Origin: a candidate division KSB1 bacterium
GTDB lineage: Bacteria; Zhuqueibacterota; Zhuqueibacteria; Residuimicrobiales; Krinioviventaceae
Direction of reading: 5' to 3'
Length of the DNA: 64,000 nt
NCBI GenBank assembly: GCA_034521575.1
Contig: JAXHMJ010000001.1
Coordinates: 1-64,000, forward strand
Shown: positions 11,068 through 19,250 of the stretch, piece after piece
How the letters are laid out: the number at the start of each line of letters is the position of its first letter
Position numbering within the stretch: the stretch's first letter is position 1
The notes under the pieces: model-generated
The model's input: only the letters and a program-made list of their open reading frames with translations
Database searches by the model: none
What the model was told of the DNA's origin: nothing
Position numbers and translations under genes: made by a program

Positions 11068-12257
11068 ATGAATAGACGTAAATTCATAACAACAGTCGGG
11101 GCTGTTTCGTTTGCATCCGCATCATATAGTCGTATTCTCGGCGCCAACGATCGACTCAATATGGCTCTGGTGGGCAGCGGACGCCGCGGACGGCGTGTCA
11201 TGTCTGAGATGTTGAAAACCGGACGGGCAGAGCTTCGAATCCTGTGCGATGTGTGGGATGTTCAGCGTCAGCGCGCAAAGGATGAACTGGGATTATCTTC
11301 TGTTGCGGAAACCGCGGCGCTGGAAGAGACGCTTGCCCGAGATGATATTGACGCGGTATTGATTGCCACGCCGGATCACCTGCATACGAATTATGCCGTT
11401 CAAACCCTGGAAGCGGGCAAGCATTTGTATCTGGAGAAACCCGTCACTCTGCATTATGAAGAAAACAAAACCATTAAAAACGCAGTAAAGCAAAGCGGTA
11501 TGATATGCCAAACCGGGACCCAGCAGCGCAGCAGTTCGCACTATATCGAAGCCAAAGAACGATTTTTCAGCGATTCAAATTTGTTAGGCGATATTGTGTT
11601 TATACGAACGGTATGGAGTGATTTTAGCCATCAGCGCCGTAAAATTGAGCCGCGGCCCAAACCAGACCATTTTGATTGGGAACGGTTTCTGGGACCCGCA
11701 CCCGTGTGCCATACGATTGGGCGCGCTACGATGCCTGGCGCAATTACAAGGAATATGGCGCCGGTATTTTATCCGATTTGCTGACCCACTGGGCGGATGT
11801 CGGACAATGGATGATGGACGACTCCCATCCATTGAATGCCGTGACCACCGGCGGGATTTATTATTTAAAAGACGGACGGTCCAATCCGGATACGGTGAAT
11901 TGTATATTGCAGTACAAAAACGGCGTCAATCTTACCTTTGAATGCTCGATCATGCCGGTTAACAACAAACGCTCCTCGGTCTTGTTTCACGGGACCAAGG
12001 GAAAACTGGAATTGTTCCGTAAAGGTTATATTTATACCCCTCATGACGGAGAGTCCCAATATATCAAACGGAAAAAAGATTTGAACGAAGAACATGTTAC
12101 TGATTTTTTTAATGCGATTCGGGATAATCGTCAACCCTCGGCGAATATCGATGTGGGCCTGCAGGCGGTTAAACCGTCCCACCTGGCGGTTGCGGCTTAT
12201 TGGTCAGGCCGGCGCACAACTCTGAGCGCAGATCAAACACGAATCATCGAAATGTAG
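11068..12257 (+). CDS. Exported Gfo/Idh/MocA-family oxidoreductase (one frameshift)
   Basis: NAD(P)-dependent sugar oxidoreductase family. ATG 11068 has AAAGGGA upstream. A twin-arginine-type leader (MNRRKFITTVGAVSFASA) precedes the Rossmann fold (LVGSGRRGRR, residues about 35-44) and the conserved EKP motif (LYLEKPVTLHYEE). The C-terminal alpha/beta domain is in another frame from about 11700: the run GACCCGCACCCG is one base short, and restoring it gives FLGPAPRVPYDWARYDAW. The intact protein would be about 395 residues, normal for the family. Tat-exported Gfo/Idh proteins act after folding with cofactor bound, and are common in polysaccharide-degrading bacteria. It is followed after 9 bp by the isomerase/epimerase gene, so they are probably one operon. 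The sugar substrate cannot be read from sequence. Confidence 0.88.
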
Positions 12258-12266
12258 AGGTGACGA

Positions 12267-13187
12267 ATGGACAGACGACAGCTACTAAAAAGACTCTTGC
12301 TTGCAGGCCCGGTTGCCTATTTGGGCCTGACAAATTGCCAAAAAGCAGGGAACGATTCTCAAAATATAAAGTGGGCGATGGGCTGGATCCTGTGGCGGGA
12401 ATATGATGAACAGGAAATGACGCTAACCGACTCGTTTCAGGATTTGAAAGACCTTGGCACCGACGGGATTGAACTGACATTGCGGAAGCGGGAATTTAAA
12501 CAATTTAATGTGACGCTTGCAAGAGTAAAAGAAATGCTGGATGATTATGGACTTGCTGTTTCAGGGCATTATTTTTCCGGGCCCTTTTATGATAAATCCA
12601 GTTTTTCTGAAATCCGGGAGGAATTACAGCAAAAAATTAACAGTCTCAAATTTTTTAATGCCAGGCATATCATCATCGGTCCGCCGCGATTTTCAAAAGC
12701 TGGCAATCGCCTGGAGACGATAAAGTCCATGGGGCCGGTCCTGAATGATCTGGGGAAAATCGCACAGGATCAGGGCGTGGAAATCGGCATTCATCCGCAT
12801 TTGAAAACCATAATAGAAACGCCTGAGGATATTCATGCCATCATGGATGCCACCGATCCCCGTTTCGTTTACATGTCCCCGGATACTGGCCATATCCATT
12901 TGGGTGGTGGAGATGTTGTAGAGATATTGACCACTTATAAGCAACGTCTCAATTATTTTCATTTCAAAGATGCCGCGGGTGAATATACTTACCCCGATTT
13001 TAAACCCAATTTACGTGAACTGGGCAGCGGCGAGATCGATTTTCTCGCTGTGATGCGGCTATTGCGGGAAATAAAATATAAAGGCTGGATTAATGTGGAG
13101 CAGGACGCCACAGAATTGGCACCACGTGCTTCTGCAGAAAAAAGTATGAAATTTATAGACAATATGTTAAAGCCCATTTATACTTGA
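12267..13187 (+). CDS. Sugar phosphate isomerase/epimerase-family TIM-barrel lipoprotein
   Basis: A 306-residue AP-endonuclease-2/xylose-isomerase-like TIM barrel, a fold used by sugar epimerases, isomerases and some dehydratases with a divalent metal. Fold-specific segments are GTDGIELTLR, EIGIHPHLK, YMSPDTGHIHLGGGD and NYFHFKDAAGEY, the last with metal-binding His/Asp. The N-terminus MDRRQLLKRLLLAG ends in a lipobox-like LTNC, so export and lipid anchoring are likely, which is unusual for an enzyme class that often works on phosphorylated cytoplasmic sugars. Start ATG 12267 has GAGGTGA just upstream. It follows the Gfo/Idh gene by 9 bp, and such pairs commonly work on the same non-phosphorylated sugar. 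Specific reaction unknown. Confidence 0.85.
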   Translation: MDRRQLLKRLLLAGPVAYLGLTNCQKAGNDSQNIKWAMGWILWREYDEQEMTLTDSFQDLKDLGTDGIELTLRKREFKQFNVTLARVKEMLDDYGLAVSGHYFSGPFYDKSSFSEIREELQQKINSLKFFNARHIIIGPPRFSKAGNRLETIKSMGPVLNDLGKIAQDQGVEIGIHPHLKTIIETPEDIHAIMDATDPRFVYMSPDTGHIHLGGGDVVEILTTYKQRLNYFHFKDAAGEYTYPDFKPNLRELGSGEIDFLAVMRLLREIKYKGWINVEQDATELAPRASAEKSMKFIDNMLKPIYT

Positions 13188-13236
13188 ATCATTGTAGATT
13201 TTAAAATATGGCTTGAACAAAATATAGGAGATTTTT

Positions 13237-14733
13237 ATGAAACGATTCAACAGACGTTCCTTTATAAAAACTGCCGGCTCCACGCTGGCGGCGTTCACTG
13301 TGGCTGGTGTTTTGCCTGCCCAAAAAGCAAAAGCATCGGAGCGGCCGCCCAATATTGTCTTGTTCCTGGCCGATGACCTGGGTTATGGTCATCTGGGGTG
13401 TTATGGTCAAAAATATATCCGTACCCCTTATATTGACCAATTTGCCAAACAAGGTATGAAATTTACTCAAGCCTATTCGGCCTGTACCGTTTGTGCTCCG
13501 GCGCGCAGCTCGCTGCTGACCGGATTGCATACCGGACATACTCAGGTACGCGGCAACAGCGGCGGCATTCCTTTGCGTGATGAAGCCGTAACCGTTGGCG
13601 AATTGCTGCAGCAAAGCGGTTACACAACCGGTATTTTCGGGAAATGGGGAATGGGTGATATAACCACAGAGGGCGTACCCTCGAATCAGGGGTTTGATGA
13701 ATTCTTTGGGTATCTGCATCAATTGCATGCTCATTTTTATTATCCCGATTATCTTTGGAAAAACAACCGAAAATGGCCGCTGCCCGGAAATCAGGTCTTG
13801 CACAAGCTGCCCGGCAATGCATTGGGGAACCGTACTCAGTATGCCCCGGATGAATATATGAATCATGCACTGCATTTCATCCAAGAGAACCGGGATCGAC
13901 CGTTTTTTTGTTTTCTGTCGTCGGTGATCCCGCATGTGGAACTGGCCAAACCGCCTGATCAGGAATTGTACGAGTCCTATAAAGGACAGTTTGAGGAAGA
14001 ATGGTTTAATGATCCGCGTCCGGGACAAGTTGATGTCCGCGATCCCAAAGCAGTATTTGCGACGATTATTTCATATATGGATAGTAATTTTGGGAAATTG
14101 ATGTCGGCGCTTGAAACAATGGGCCTGGATGAAAACACAGTGGTGCTGTTTATGTCTGATAATGGACATCGGGGATACCGTGGAGGAAGCGGCTGGCAAT
14201 TCTATGACTTTTTTGAATCCGGCGGGCCGTTTCGGGGTAGAAAAGGCGAATTGTACGAGGCGGGTATCCGAGTGCCGATGATCGCAAGATGGCCGGGAAA
14301 AATCCCTGCCGGAAAAACAAACAATGATCTGGTCTGGTATTTTCCGGATATTTTGCCCACGTGTTGCGAACTTGCAGGCGCTCATATCCCTGAAAATATT
14401 GACGGCATTTCGGTTTTACCCACGTTGCTGGGCAAAAACAATCAAAAAACTCATGATTATTTGTATTGGGAGTATGGGAAATATAATGATGACGGTTTGG
14501 CCTGTCGTTTGGATCAAGCGGTCAGAAAAGGAAAATGGAAAGCAGTTCGAAACCATGCCAGCGGTGAGATTGAACTTTATAATCTTGATACGGATGTATC
14601 AGAATCAAATGATGTTGCAGGACTACATCCGGAACTTGTATCGGAAATGGAAAAGCTGATGAAAGAGTCTCACAAAGATACATATCCGCAACTGGATCCG
14701 CTAAAAGTCAAGTATCAACGATACGGTTATTGA
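13237..14733 (+). CDS. Exported S1-family (formylglycine) sulfatase 1
   Basis: A 498-residue arylsulfatase-type enzyme that hydrolyses sulfate esters on sugars. A Tat-like leader (FNRRSFIKTAGS) precedes the catalytic domain. Metal-binding Asp46-Asp47 lie in FLADDLGYG. The formylglycine signature is Cys86-A-P-A-Arg90 in CTVCAPARSSLLTG, where Cys86 must be oxidised by a maturase. GKWGMGD and MSDNGHRG are the other active-site stretches. ATG 13237 has AGGAG upstream. It belongs to the same subgroup as the minus-strand sulfatase at 38076-39494: both have the HTGH..RGN and GKWG..QGFD segments. Neighbouring enolase-superfamily and sugar oxidoreductase genes suggest desulfation precedes sugar-acid catabolism (inference). 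Substrate position unknown. Confidence 0.95.
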   Translation: MKRFNRRSFIKTAGSTLAAFTVAGVLPAQKAKASERPPNIVLFLADDLGYGHLGCYGQKYIRTPYIDQFAKQGMKFTQAYSACTVCAPARSSLLTGLHTGHTQVRGNSGGIPLRDEAVTVGELLQQSGYTTGIFGKWGMGDITTEGVPSNQGFDEFFGYLHQLHAHFYYPDYLWKNNRKWPLPGNQVLHKLPGNALGNRTQYAPDEYMNHALHFIQENRDRPFFCFLSSVIPHVELAKPPDQELYESYKGQFEEEWFNDPRPGQVDVRDPKAVFATIISYMDSNFGKLMSALETMGLDENTVVLFMSDNGHRGYRGGSGWQFYDFFESGGPFRGRKGELYEAGIRVPMIARWPGKIPAGKTNNDLVWYFPDILPTCCELAGAHIPENIDGISVLPTLLGKNNQKTHDYLYWEYGKYNDDGLACRLDQAVRKGKWKAVRNHASGEIELYNLDTDVSESNDVAGLHPELVSEMEKLMKESHKDTYPQLDPLKVKYQRYGY

Positions 14734-14774
14734 TTGTTGATGTAAAGATGAATTTAATATAAGGTATTGCTCAG

Positions 14775-16106
14775 ATGAAAAGACGTGATTTTTTAAAGAT
14801 TTTCGGGATTGCTTCGCTGCCTGTATTTGGATCCGCTCTGTTGTTTGATGAATCGTTCGCGGCAAAAATGGACCGAGTCAATCGTCTTGATTTGAAAATT
14901 ACAGACGTCAAGACCTTTTTGGTGAATCGCCAACAATCTGACGAGAATTTTGTTTTTGTTCAAATCTATACAAACAAAGGACTCGTCGGTCTTGGGGAAG
15001 GCACACTTGCCGGAAAGGCAAAGTCTGTTGAGGCTGCCATCCTGGAATATGGACGTTTTCTTATGGGAAAAAATCCGGCAAATATCGAAATGCACTGGCA
15101 GGGCATGTACAGAGCCCCTCGCTATCGGGGCGGTCCTATTCTCATGAGTGCAATCAGCGCATTGGAAATTGCGCTTTGGGATATTTTGGGACAGGCTCTG
15201 GAGCAGCCAATCTGGCAGTTGCTCGGGGGCAAAGTTAGAGAAAGAGTCCGTTTTTATCCTCATTTTAATCAATCTTTTGATCAAAACGATCCTTATAAAA
15301 CTCCTAAAGCCGAGCCGTTTAACCGCGACATCTTTTATGATGCCGAACGATATGCTAAATTGTGGGCCAATCGAAAAGCAGACGGGTGGACCGCAAGCAA
15401 GGGGCCGTATCTGAAATTTTTTGATCAGCGCATGCGCCCCGCAGAAACGACCAAAGCGGTACGCCAGGGGCTGCGCAATCTGGAGGCCGTTCGCAAAGCA
15501 GTCGGAGAAGATTTTGATGTTCTGGTCGAGCTCCACGGCAGAGCCACACCGCCGATGGCGGTAGAATTTTGCAACGGAGCAGAAGCATTCTTTCCTATGT
15601 TTGTGGAAGAGGCAACTCAAATTGAAGACCTGGGAGAGCTGCAGCATTTGCGTGAACACACCTCAGTGCCCCTGGCTACCGGTGAACGCTTGTTTACAAA
15701 GTATATTTTTAGTGATATTTGTGAACGACATCTGGTGGATTATGTGCAGCCTGATATTGTGCATGCCGGTGGTATTTTAGAATTGAAAAAAATAGGGGCC
15801 ATTGCAGAAGCCAATCGGATTCAGATGGCTCCCCATAATCCCCAGAGTCTGGTGTGTACCATGGCCTCGCTTCACATCAACGTGTGTACGCCCAATGCTA
15901 CAATTCTTGAAGTGGGAAGGGAATCATTCGAGTTTCAAAGTTTATTCAAGGGAGAAAAGCTTGTTTTTCAGAAAGGATATGCATTGCCGCCAAATTCACC
16001 GGGATTGGGTATTCAATTGAATGAGAAACAGGCCAAATTGTATCCCTATAAACCCAAAAAGCTCCATAGTCCCAGGTTGTATGACGGGTCCTGGCATGAC
16101 AGGTGA
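14775..16106 (+). CDS. Exported enolase-superfamily sugar-acid dehydratase (mandelate racemase/galactonate dehydratase-like)
   Basis: A 443-residue member of the mandelate racemase/muconate lactonizing group, closest by eye to D-galactonate/mannonate dehydratases that turn an aldonate into a 2-keto-3-deoxy acid. The capping domain holds SAISALEIALWDILGQ (residues 125-140). Candidate barrel residues are Glu252 and His254 in VELHGR, Glu278/279 in FVEEA, Glu304 in ATGER and His354 in APHNPQS, matching the metal ligands and general base/acid of DgoD-type enzymes. The first ligand is Glu where DgoD has Asp. The N-terminus MKRRDFLKIFGIASLPVFGS is a Tat-like leader, so the enzyme is probably periplasmic, which is unusual for this superfamily. 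A hairpin follows it. The substrate aldonate is not determinable here. Confidence 0.85.
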   Translation: MKRRDFLKIFGIASLPVFGSALLFDESFAAKMDRVNRLDLKITDVKTFLVNRQQSDENFVFVQIYTNKGLVGLGEGTLAGKAKSVEAAILEYGRFLMGKNPANIEMHWQGMYRAPRYRGGPILMSAISALEIALWDILGQALEQPIWQLLGGKVRERVRFYPHFNQSFDQNDPYKTPKAEPFNRDIFYDAERYAKLWANRKADGWTASKGPYLKFFDQRMRPAETTKAVRQGLRNLEAVRKAVGEDFDVLVELHGRATPPMAVEFCNGAEAFFPMFVEEATQIEDLGELQHLREHTSVPLATGERLFTKYIFSDICERHLVDYVQPDIVHAGGILELKKIGAIAEANRIQMAPHNPQSLVCTMASLHINVCTPNATILEVGRESFEFQSLFKGEKLVFQKGYALPPNSPGLGIQLNEKQAKLYPYKPKKLHSPRLYDGSWHDR

Positions 16107-16140
16107 GTTCTCAAACCATGAATGAGAATCTCCTTACTCG

Positions 16141-16178
16141 CATTGCCTGCCGGTTGTTCATTAAACCGGCAGGCAATG
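16141..16178 (+). terminator. Strong hairpin, probable terminator after the dehydratase gene
   Basis: A perfect 15-bp inverted repeat, CATTGCCTGCCGGTT (16141-16155) with AACCGGCAGGCAATG (16164-16178), encloses an 8-nt loop. It lies 35 bp after the dehydratase stop and 91 bp before the symporter start. The following sequence is ATTTCTGC, only weakly T-rich, so it may be an imperfect terminator or an mRNA 3'-end stabiliser. Confidence 0.6.
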
Positions 16179-16269
16179 ATTTCTGCTATCTGTCAGGTTG
16201 ATATCGTGAATTGTTAATTGAATAATTCGTCTGGTTTTTGTCGATCATGAAGTTTAGAGGAGGTAAAGC

Positions 16270-17769
16270 TTGACTGCATCACTTTCCGTGCTGGATATTA
16301 TAATCCTGGTTATCTATGCTATGATACTGGTTTTTATGGGGGGATATTATACGCGCAAATGCCGAACATCAAATCAATTTATGGTAGCAGATCGTTCCAT
16401 CCCTGCCTGGGCTGCCGGCCTGGCGGTCATGAGCGCTTATACCAGCAGTCTTTCATACATTGCGACACCCGGCAAAGCGTTTGATACCAACTGGCATCCG
16501 CTTATTTTCGCCCTGACTATTTTGCCTGTGGCCTGGGTGGTTACGCATTTTGTCATTCCGTATTATCGAAAAATACACATTATTTCTGTTTATTCTTTTC
16601 TGGAACACCGACTCGGGAATTGGGGGCGCATTTATGCGGCATTTTCATTTGTCTTTTACATGATCGGTCGTATCGCTGTGATATTATATTTGGCCAGTTT
16701 GCTTTTAATTTCATTTATTCCGTGGAATATTGTCATAGTTATTATAGTCATTGGCATCGTCACCATTGTCTATACCCTGTTGGGCGGAATGGAAGCCGTA
16801 ATCTGGACCGATGTCATGCAATCTCTGGTTATGATTGTTGGTGTTCTTTTCTGTGCTGTTATCCTAACAAAAGCTGTTGTGTTTGATTCCAGCCAACTGA
16901 TTGATTACGCGATCGAACAGAATAAATTTAGTCTTGGAAGTTTGAAATTGTCACTATCTTCCCGTACCGTTTGGGTTATGATTATTTACGGATTGACTGA
17001 AAATTTGAGAAATTTGATGGCGGATCAAAACTATGTACAAAAATATTCATCCGTTGCAACCGAAAAAGAAGCCAAGCGTTCCGTCTGGATCGCCATGCTG
17101 ATTTATATCCCATTAACCGCGCTGTTCCTTTATATCGGCACGACACTGTTTGCCTTTTATTCCTCGAGCGGCACAGCACTTCCGGTTGAAATTACAAAGG
17201 GAGATCAGGTTTTCCCGTATTTTATAGCCACACAGGTCCCGGTTATTTTCAAGGGATTGATTATTGCCGCCATTTTGGCCGCGGCGATGAGTACGATTGA
17301 TTCCGCTTTAAATTGTTCGGCAACGGTGTTATTGCTGGATTTCTGGAAACAGTATGTTCAACCGGGCATGAACGAAAAAAGTAGTATGCTTTTTTTACGC
17401 GGGACCACGGTATTATGGGGATTTATCGGCACCGGGTTTGCTTTGTTGATGATCAGAGCGCAGAGTGCCCTGGATGTCTGGTGGCAGATTTCCGGCATTT
17501 TCGGCGGTGGAATTTTGGGATTGTTTCTGTTGGCCCTTTTTAAGATTCGGCTCAGGTTATGGCAGGGACTCGCGACCATAGGGCTGAGTATCCTTGTCAT
17601 CAGCTGGGGCACTTTTATCCGTGATTTGCCGCGGTCATGGACCTGGCTGGAATGTACATTTGATCCCATTATTGTCGGCGCGGTAGGCACTTTTGTATTA
17701 ATTGTGTTGGCTCTTTTATTCTATGCCATAAACAGCAGAACTGATAGCAGTACCCTTGACAAAAATTAA
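16270..17769 (+). CDS. Sodium:solute symporter (SSS family)
   Basis: A 499-residue inner-membrane transporter with about 13 hydrophobic segments, starting with LDIIILVIYAMILVFMGGYY and including the SSS core stretch GLAVMSAYTSSLSYIATPGK and the loop LLGGMEAVIWTDVMQSL. SSS carriers import sugars, sugar acids, sialic acid and similar solutes with Na+. The start is TTG 16270, supported by GAGGAGGT 7 bp upstream; no ATG gives a full first helix. Placed directly after the sugar-acid dehydratase, it probably imports the monosaccharide or keto-acid released outside the membrane (inference). A second, longer SSS protein lies at 49499-51343. Confidence 0.93.
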   Translation: MTASLSVLDIIILVIYAMILVFMGGYYTRKCRTSNQFMVADRSIPAWAAGLAVMSAYTSSLSYIATPGKAFDTNWHPLIFALTILPVAWVVTHFVIPYYRKIHIISVYSFLEHRLGNWGRIYAAFSFVFYMIGRIAVILYLASLLLISFIPWNIVIVIIVIGIVTIVYTLLGGMEAVIWTDVMQSLVMIVGVLFCAVILTKAVVFDSSQLIDYAIEQNKFSLGSLKLSLSSRTVWVMIIYGLTENLRNLMADQNYVQKYSSVATEKEAKRSVWIAMLIYIPLTALFLYIGTTLFAFYSSSGTALPVEITKGDQVFPYFIATQVPVIFKGLIIAAILAAAMSTIDSALNCSATVLLLDFWKQYVQPGMNEKSSMLFLRGTTVLWGFIGTGFALLMIRAQSALDVWWQISGIFGGGILGLFLLALFKIRLRLWQGLATIGLSILVISWGTFIRDLPRSWTWLECTFDPIIVGAVGTFVLIVLALLFYAINSRTDSSTLDKN

Positions 17770-17847
17770 CGATTAGAAAGAGCTAAATCATGTATGCATA
17801 ATCTAATGTTTCTGTTTGAGAAATGGACTATTCATTCGGAGAATAAA

Positions 17848-19107
17848 ATGATCATAATAAAAGCTGTTCAATCGGGTTTAGCGCTGTTGTTGATTGTTCT
17901 GTCGCTATCCTGTAACCAAAAAGCAAATGAATTAATACTATTAAACCAGAAAACAGCTAAAGGTACACCAATCGTTCATATGTGGGAAGCTCCCATGCCA
18001 AACCCGGATAAATCGGCGGCAGGATTTCCAATACTGCAAAATGTATCTCATATCTGTATATTTAAAGCGACGCCGGAAACCGGAGCTTATAATCATCATT
18101 CTCAATTGTTTCATTACCAAGGGAAATTTTATGCCATGTGGTCTAATCATCCCCATGGAGAAGATTGCGCTGGTCAGCGAGTGTTATATTCGATGTCAAA
18201 TGACGGGATAAATTGGGATTCGTGGAAAGAATTATTTCCACCTCCAGGTGATGTTAAAGGATGGGACCAAAATGGATTGTTTTTTTGGGCGGGTGGCTGG
18301 GCTGTTATAGAAGACAAGGTATATGCCCGGGCATTATGCACTTTAAGGGAGGGATTTGAAAATTCTGATGGAACCAGTTTCAGTGCAACCCGGGACAAGG
18401 AACATCATTTCATAAAAAGGATACAATACAGTGATTTTATTCGTCGTGTGTATCCTGATGGCCGGTTGGGTGATATCTTTCCTCTCTCCGACAATTTACC
18501 GCCAACCGCACAACTCGATTTTTCTTATACGACTCCCCAAAATAGACAGGATAGTTTATTGGTCCAAGCCTTAAAAGAAGCTTATAAAACACCTAATCAA
18601 CCGGAATCCGTAGACAATGTGAGATTATGTGAACCAACCTATTATCAGGCAAAAGATGGAACACAACTCTGTCTTTTGCGTGATTTAAGTCATTCTCACA
18701 GAATATATGTTAGCATTCGCGAAAAAGAGGGCAGCTGGAAATTGGCTATGCCGACGGATATTCCAGATTCCCCAAGTCTTAGTACCACGGTGACTCTTGA
18801 AAAAGGCACAGTTTTTTTAATTGGAAATCAAACTGCTCCGAAATTTGACAACCCTGCAGAACCCAGACATTATAAACGCGATCCTTTGACTATTGCAGTC
18901 AGTTTGAATGGTTATTTATTTGATCGGGTTTTTGCTTTGCGTTCAGGTCGAGGCGAGTTTCGGGTTGAGGGCGTTAAGGGCAGAGGTAGTGGTGGCGGCC
19001 AGTATCCTTCGGCGCTTGTTAAAAATGATAAATTATATGTACAGTACTCTCTGCGCAAAGAAGATATATGTGTGTCAATTGTATCCATTGATAATATTCT
19101 TAAATAA
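17848..19107 (+). CDS. Secreted beta-propeller protein, candidate polysaccharide lyase/hydrolase (PL24/PL25/PL42/GH145-like)
   Basis: A 419-residue protein with a lipoprotein-like leader (ALLLIVLSLSC, Cys22). I chose ATG 17848 because CGGAGAA precedes it and it puts the leader at the N-terminus; the open frame extends 18 codons further upstream. The body looks like a seven-bladed propeller: repeated aromatic-rich blades such as GKFYAMWSNHPHGED, QRVLYSMSNDGINW and GTQLCLLRDLSHSHRIYVS. A His pair (residues 83-84, AYNHHSQLF) followed by an NHPHGED segment resembles the active-site region of ulvan lyases PL24/PL25 and of PL42/GH145 rhamnose-glucuronate enzymes. That link is from memory of the families, not a search. 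Databases may label such proteins exo-alpha-sialidase. Between a symporter and a sulfatase, it probably acts on the sulfated uronate chain. Confidence 0.6.
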   Translation: MIIIKAVQSGLALLLIVLSLSCNQKANELILLNQKTAKGTPIVHMWEAPMPNPDKSAAGFPILQNVSHICIFKATPETGAYNHHSQLFHYQGKFYAMWSNHPHGEDCAGQRVLYSMSNDGINWDSWKELFPPPGDVKGWDQNGLFFWAGGWAVIEDKVYARALCTLREGFENSDGTSFSATRDKEHHFIKRIQYSDFIRRVYPDGRLGDIFPLSDNLPPTAQLDFSYTTPQNRQDSLLVQALKEAYKTPNQPESVDNVRLCEPTYYQAKDGTQLCLLRDLSHSHRIYVSIREKEGSWKLAMPTDIPDSPSLSTTVTLEKGTVFLIGNQTAPKFDNPAEPRHYKRDPLTIAVSLNGYLFDRVFALRSGRGEFRVEGVKGRGSGGGQYPSALVKNDKLYVQYSLRKEDICVSIVSIDNILK

Positions 19108-19128
19108 TTTTCAATTATAATAAAAGTA

Positions 19129-19157
19129 TTGAAATTCGATTTAAATATTATTAATAT
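19129..19157 (+). promoter_or_regulatory. Candidate sigma-70-type promoter before sulfatase 2
   Basis: TTGAAA (19129-19134), 17-bp spacer, TAATAT (19152-19157), in a 143-bp AT-rich gap ahead of the sulfatase start at 19251. The match is good, but the region is AT-rich, so chance matches are likely. Confidence 0.4.
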
Positions 19158-19250
19158 TATACCGATTTATTGCAGTTAGCGAGAGGTGCCTTGGAAAACC
19201 GGATATTAGATAGAAATTATAATTATTGACTAATGCGAGAGGAGATCAAT

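Noticed and set aside
14793-15659. Minus-strand open frame of 288 codons opposite the dehydratase
   Set aside because: The plus strand has full enolase-superfamily motifs; the antisense frame has none.
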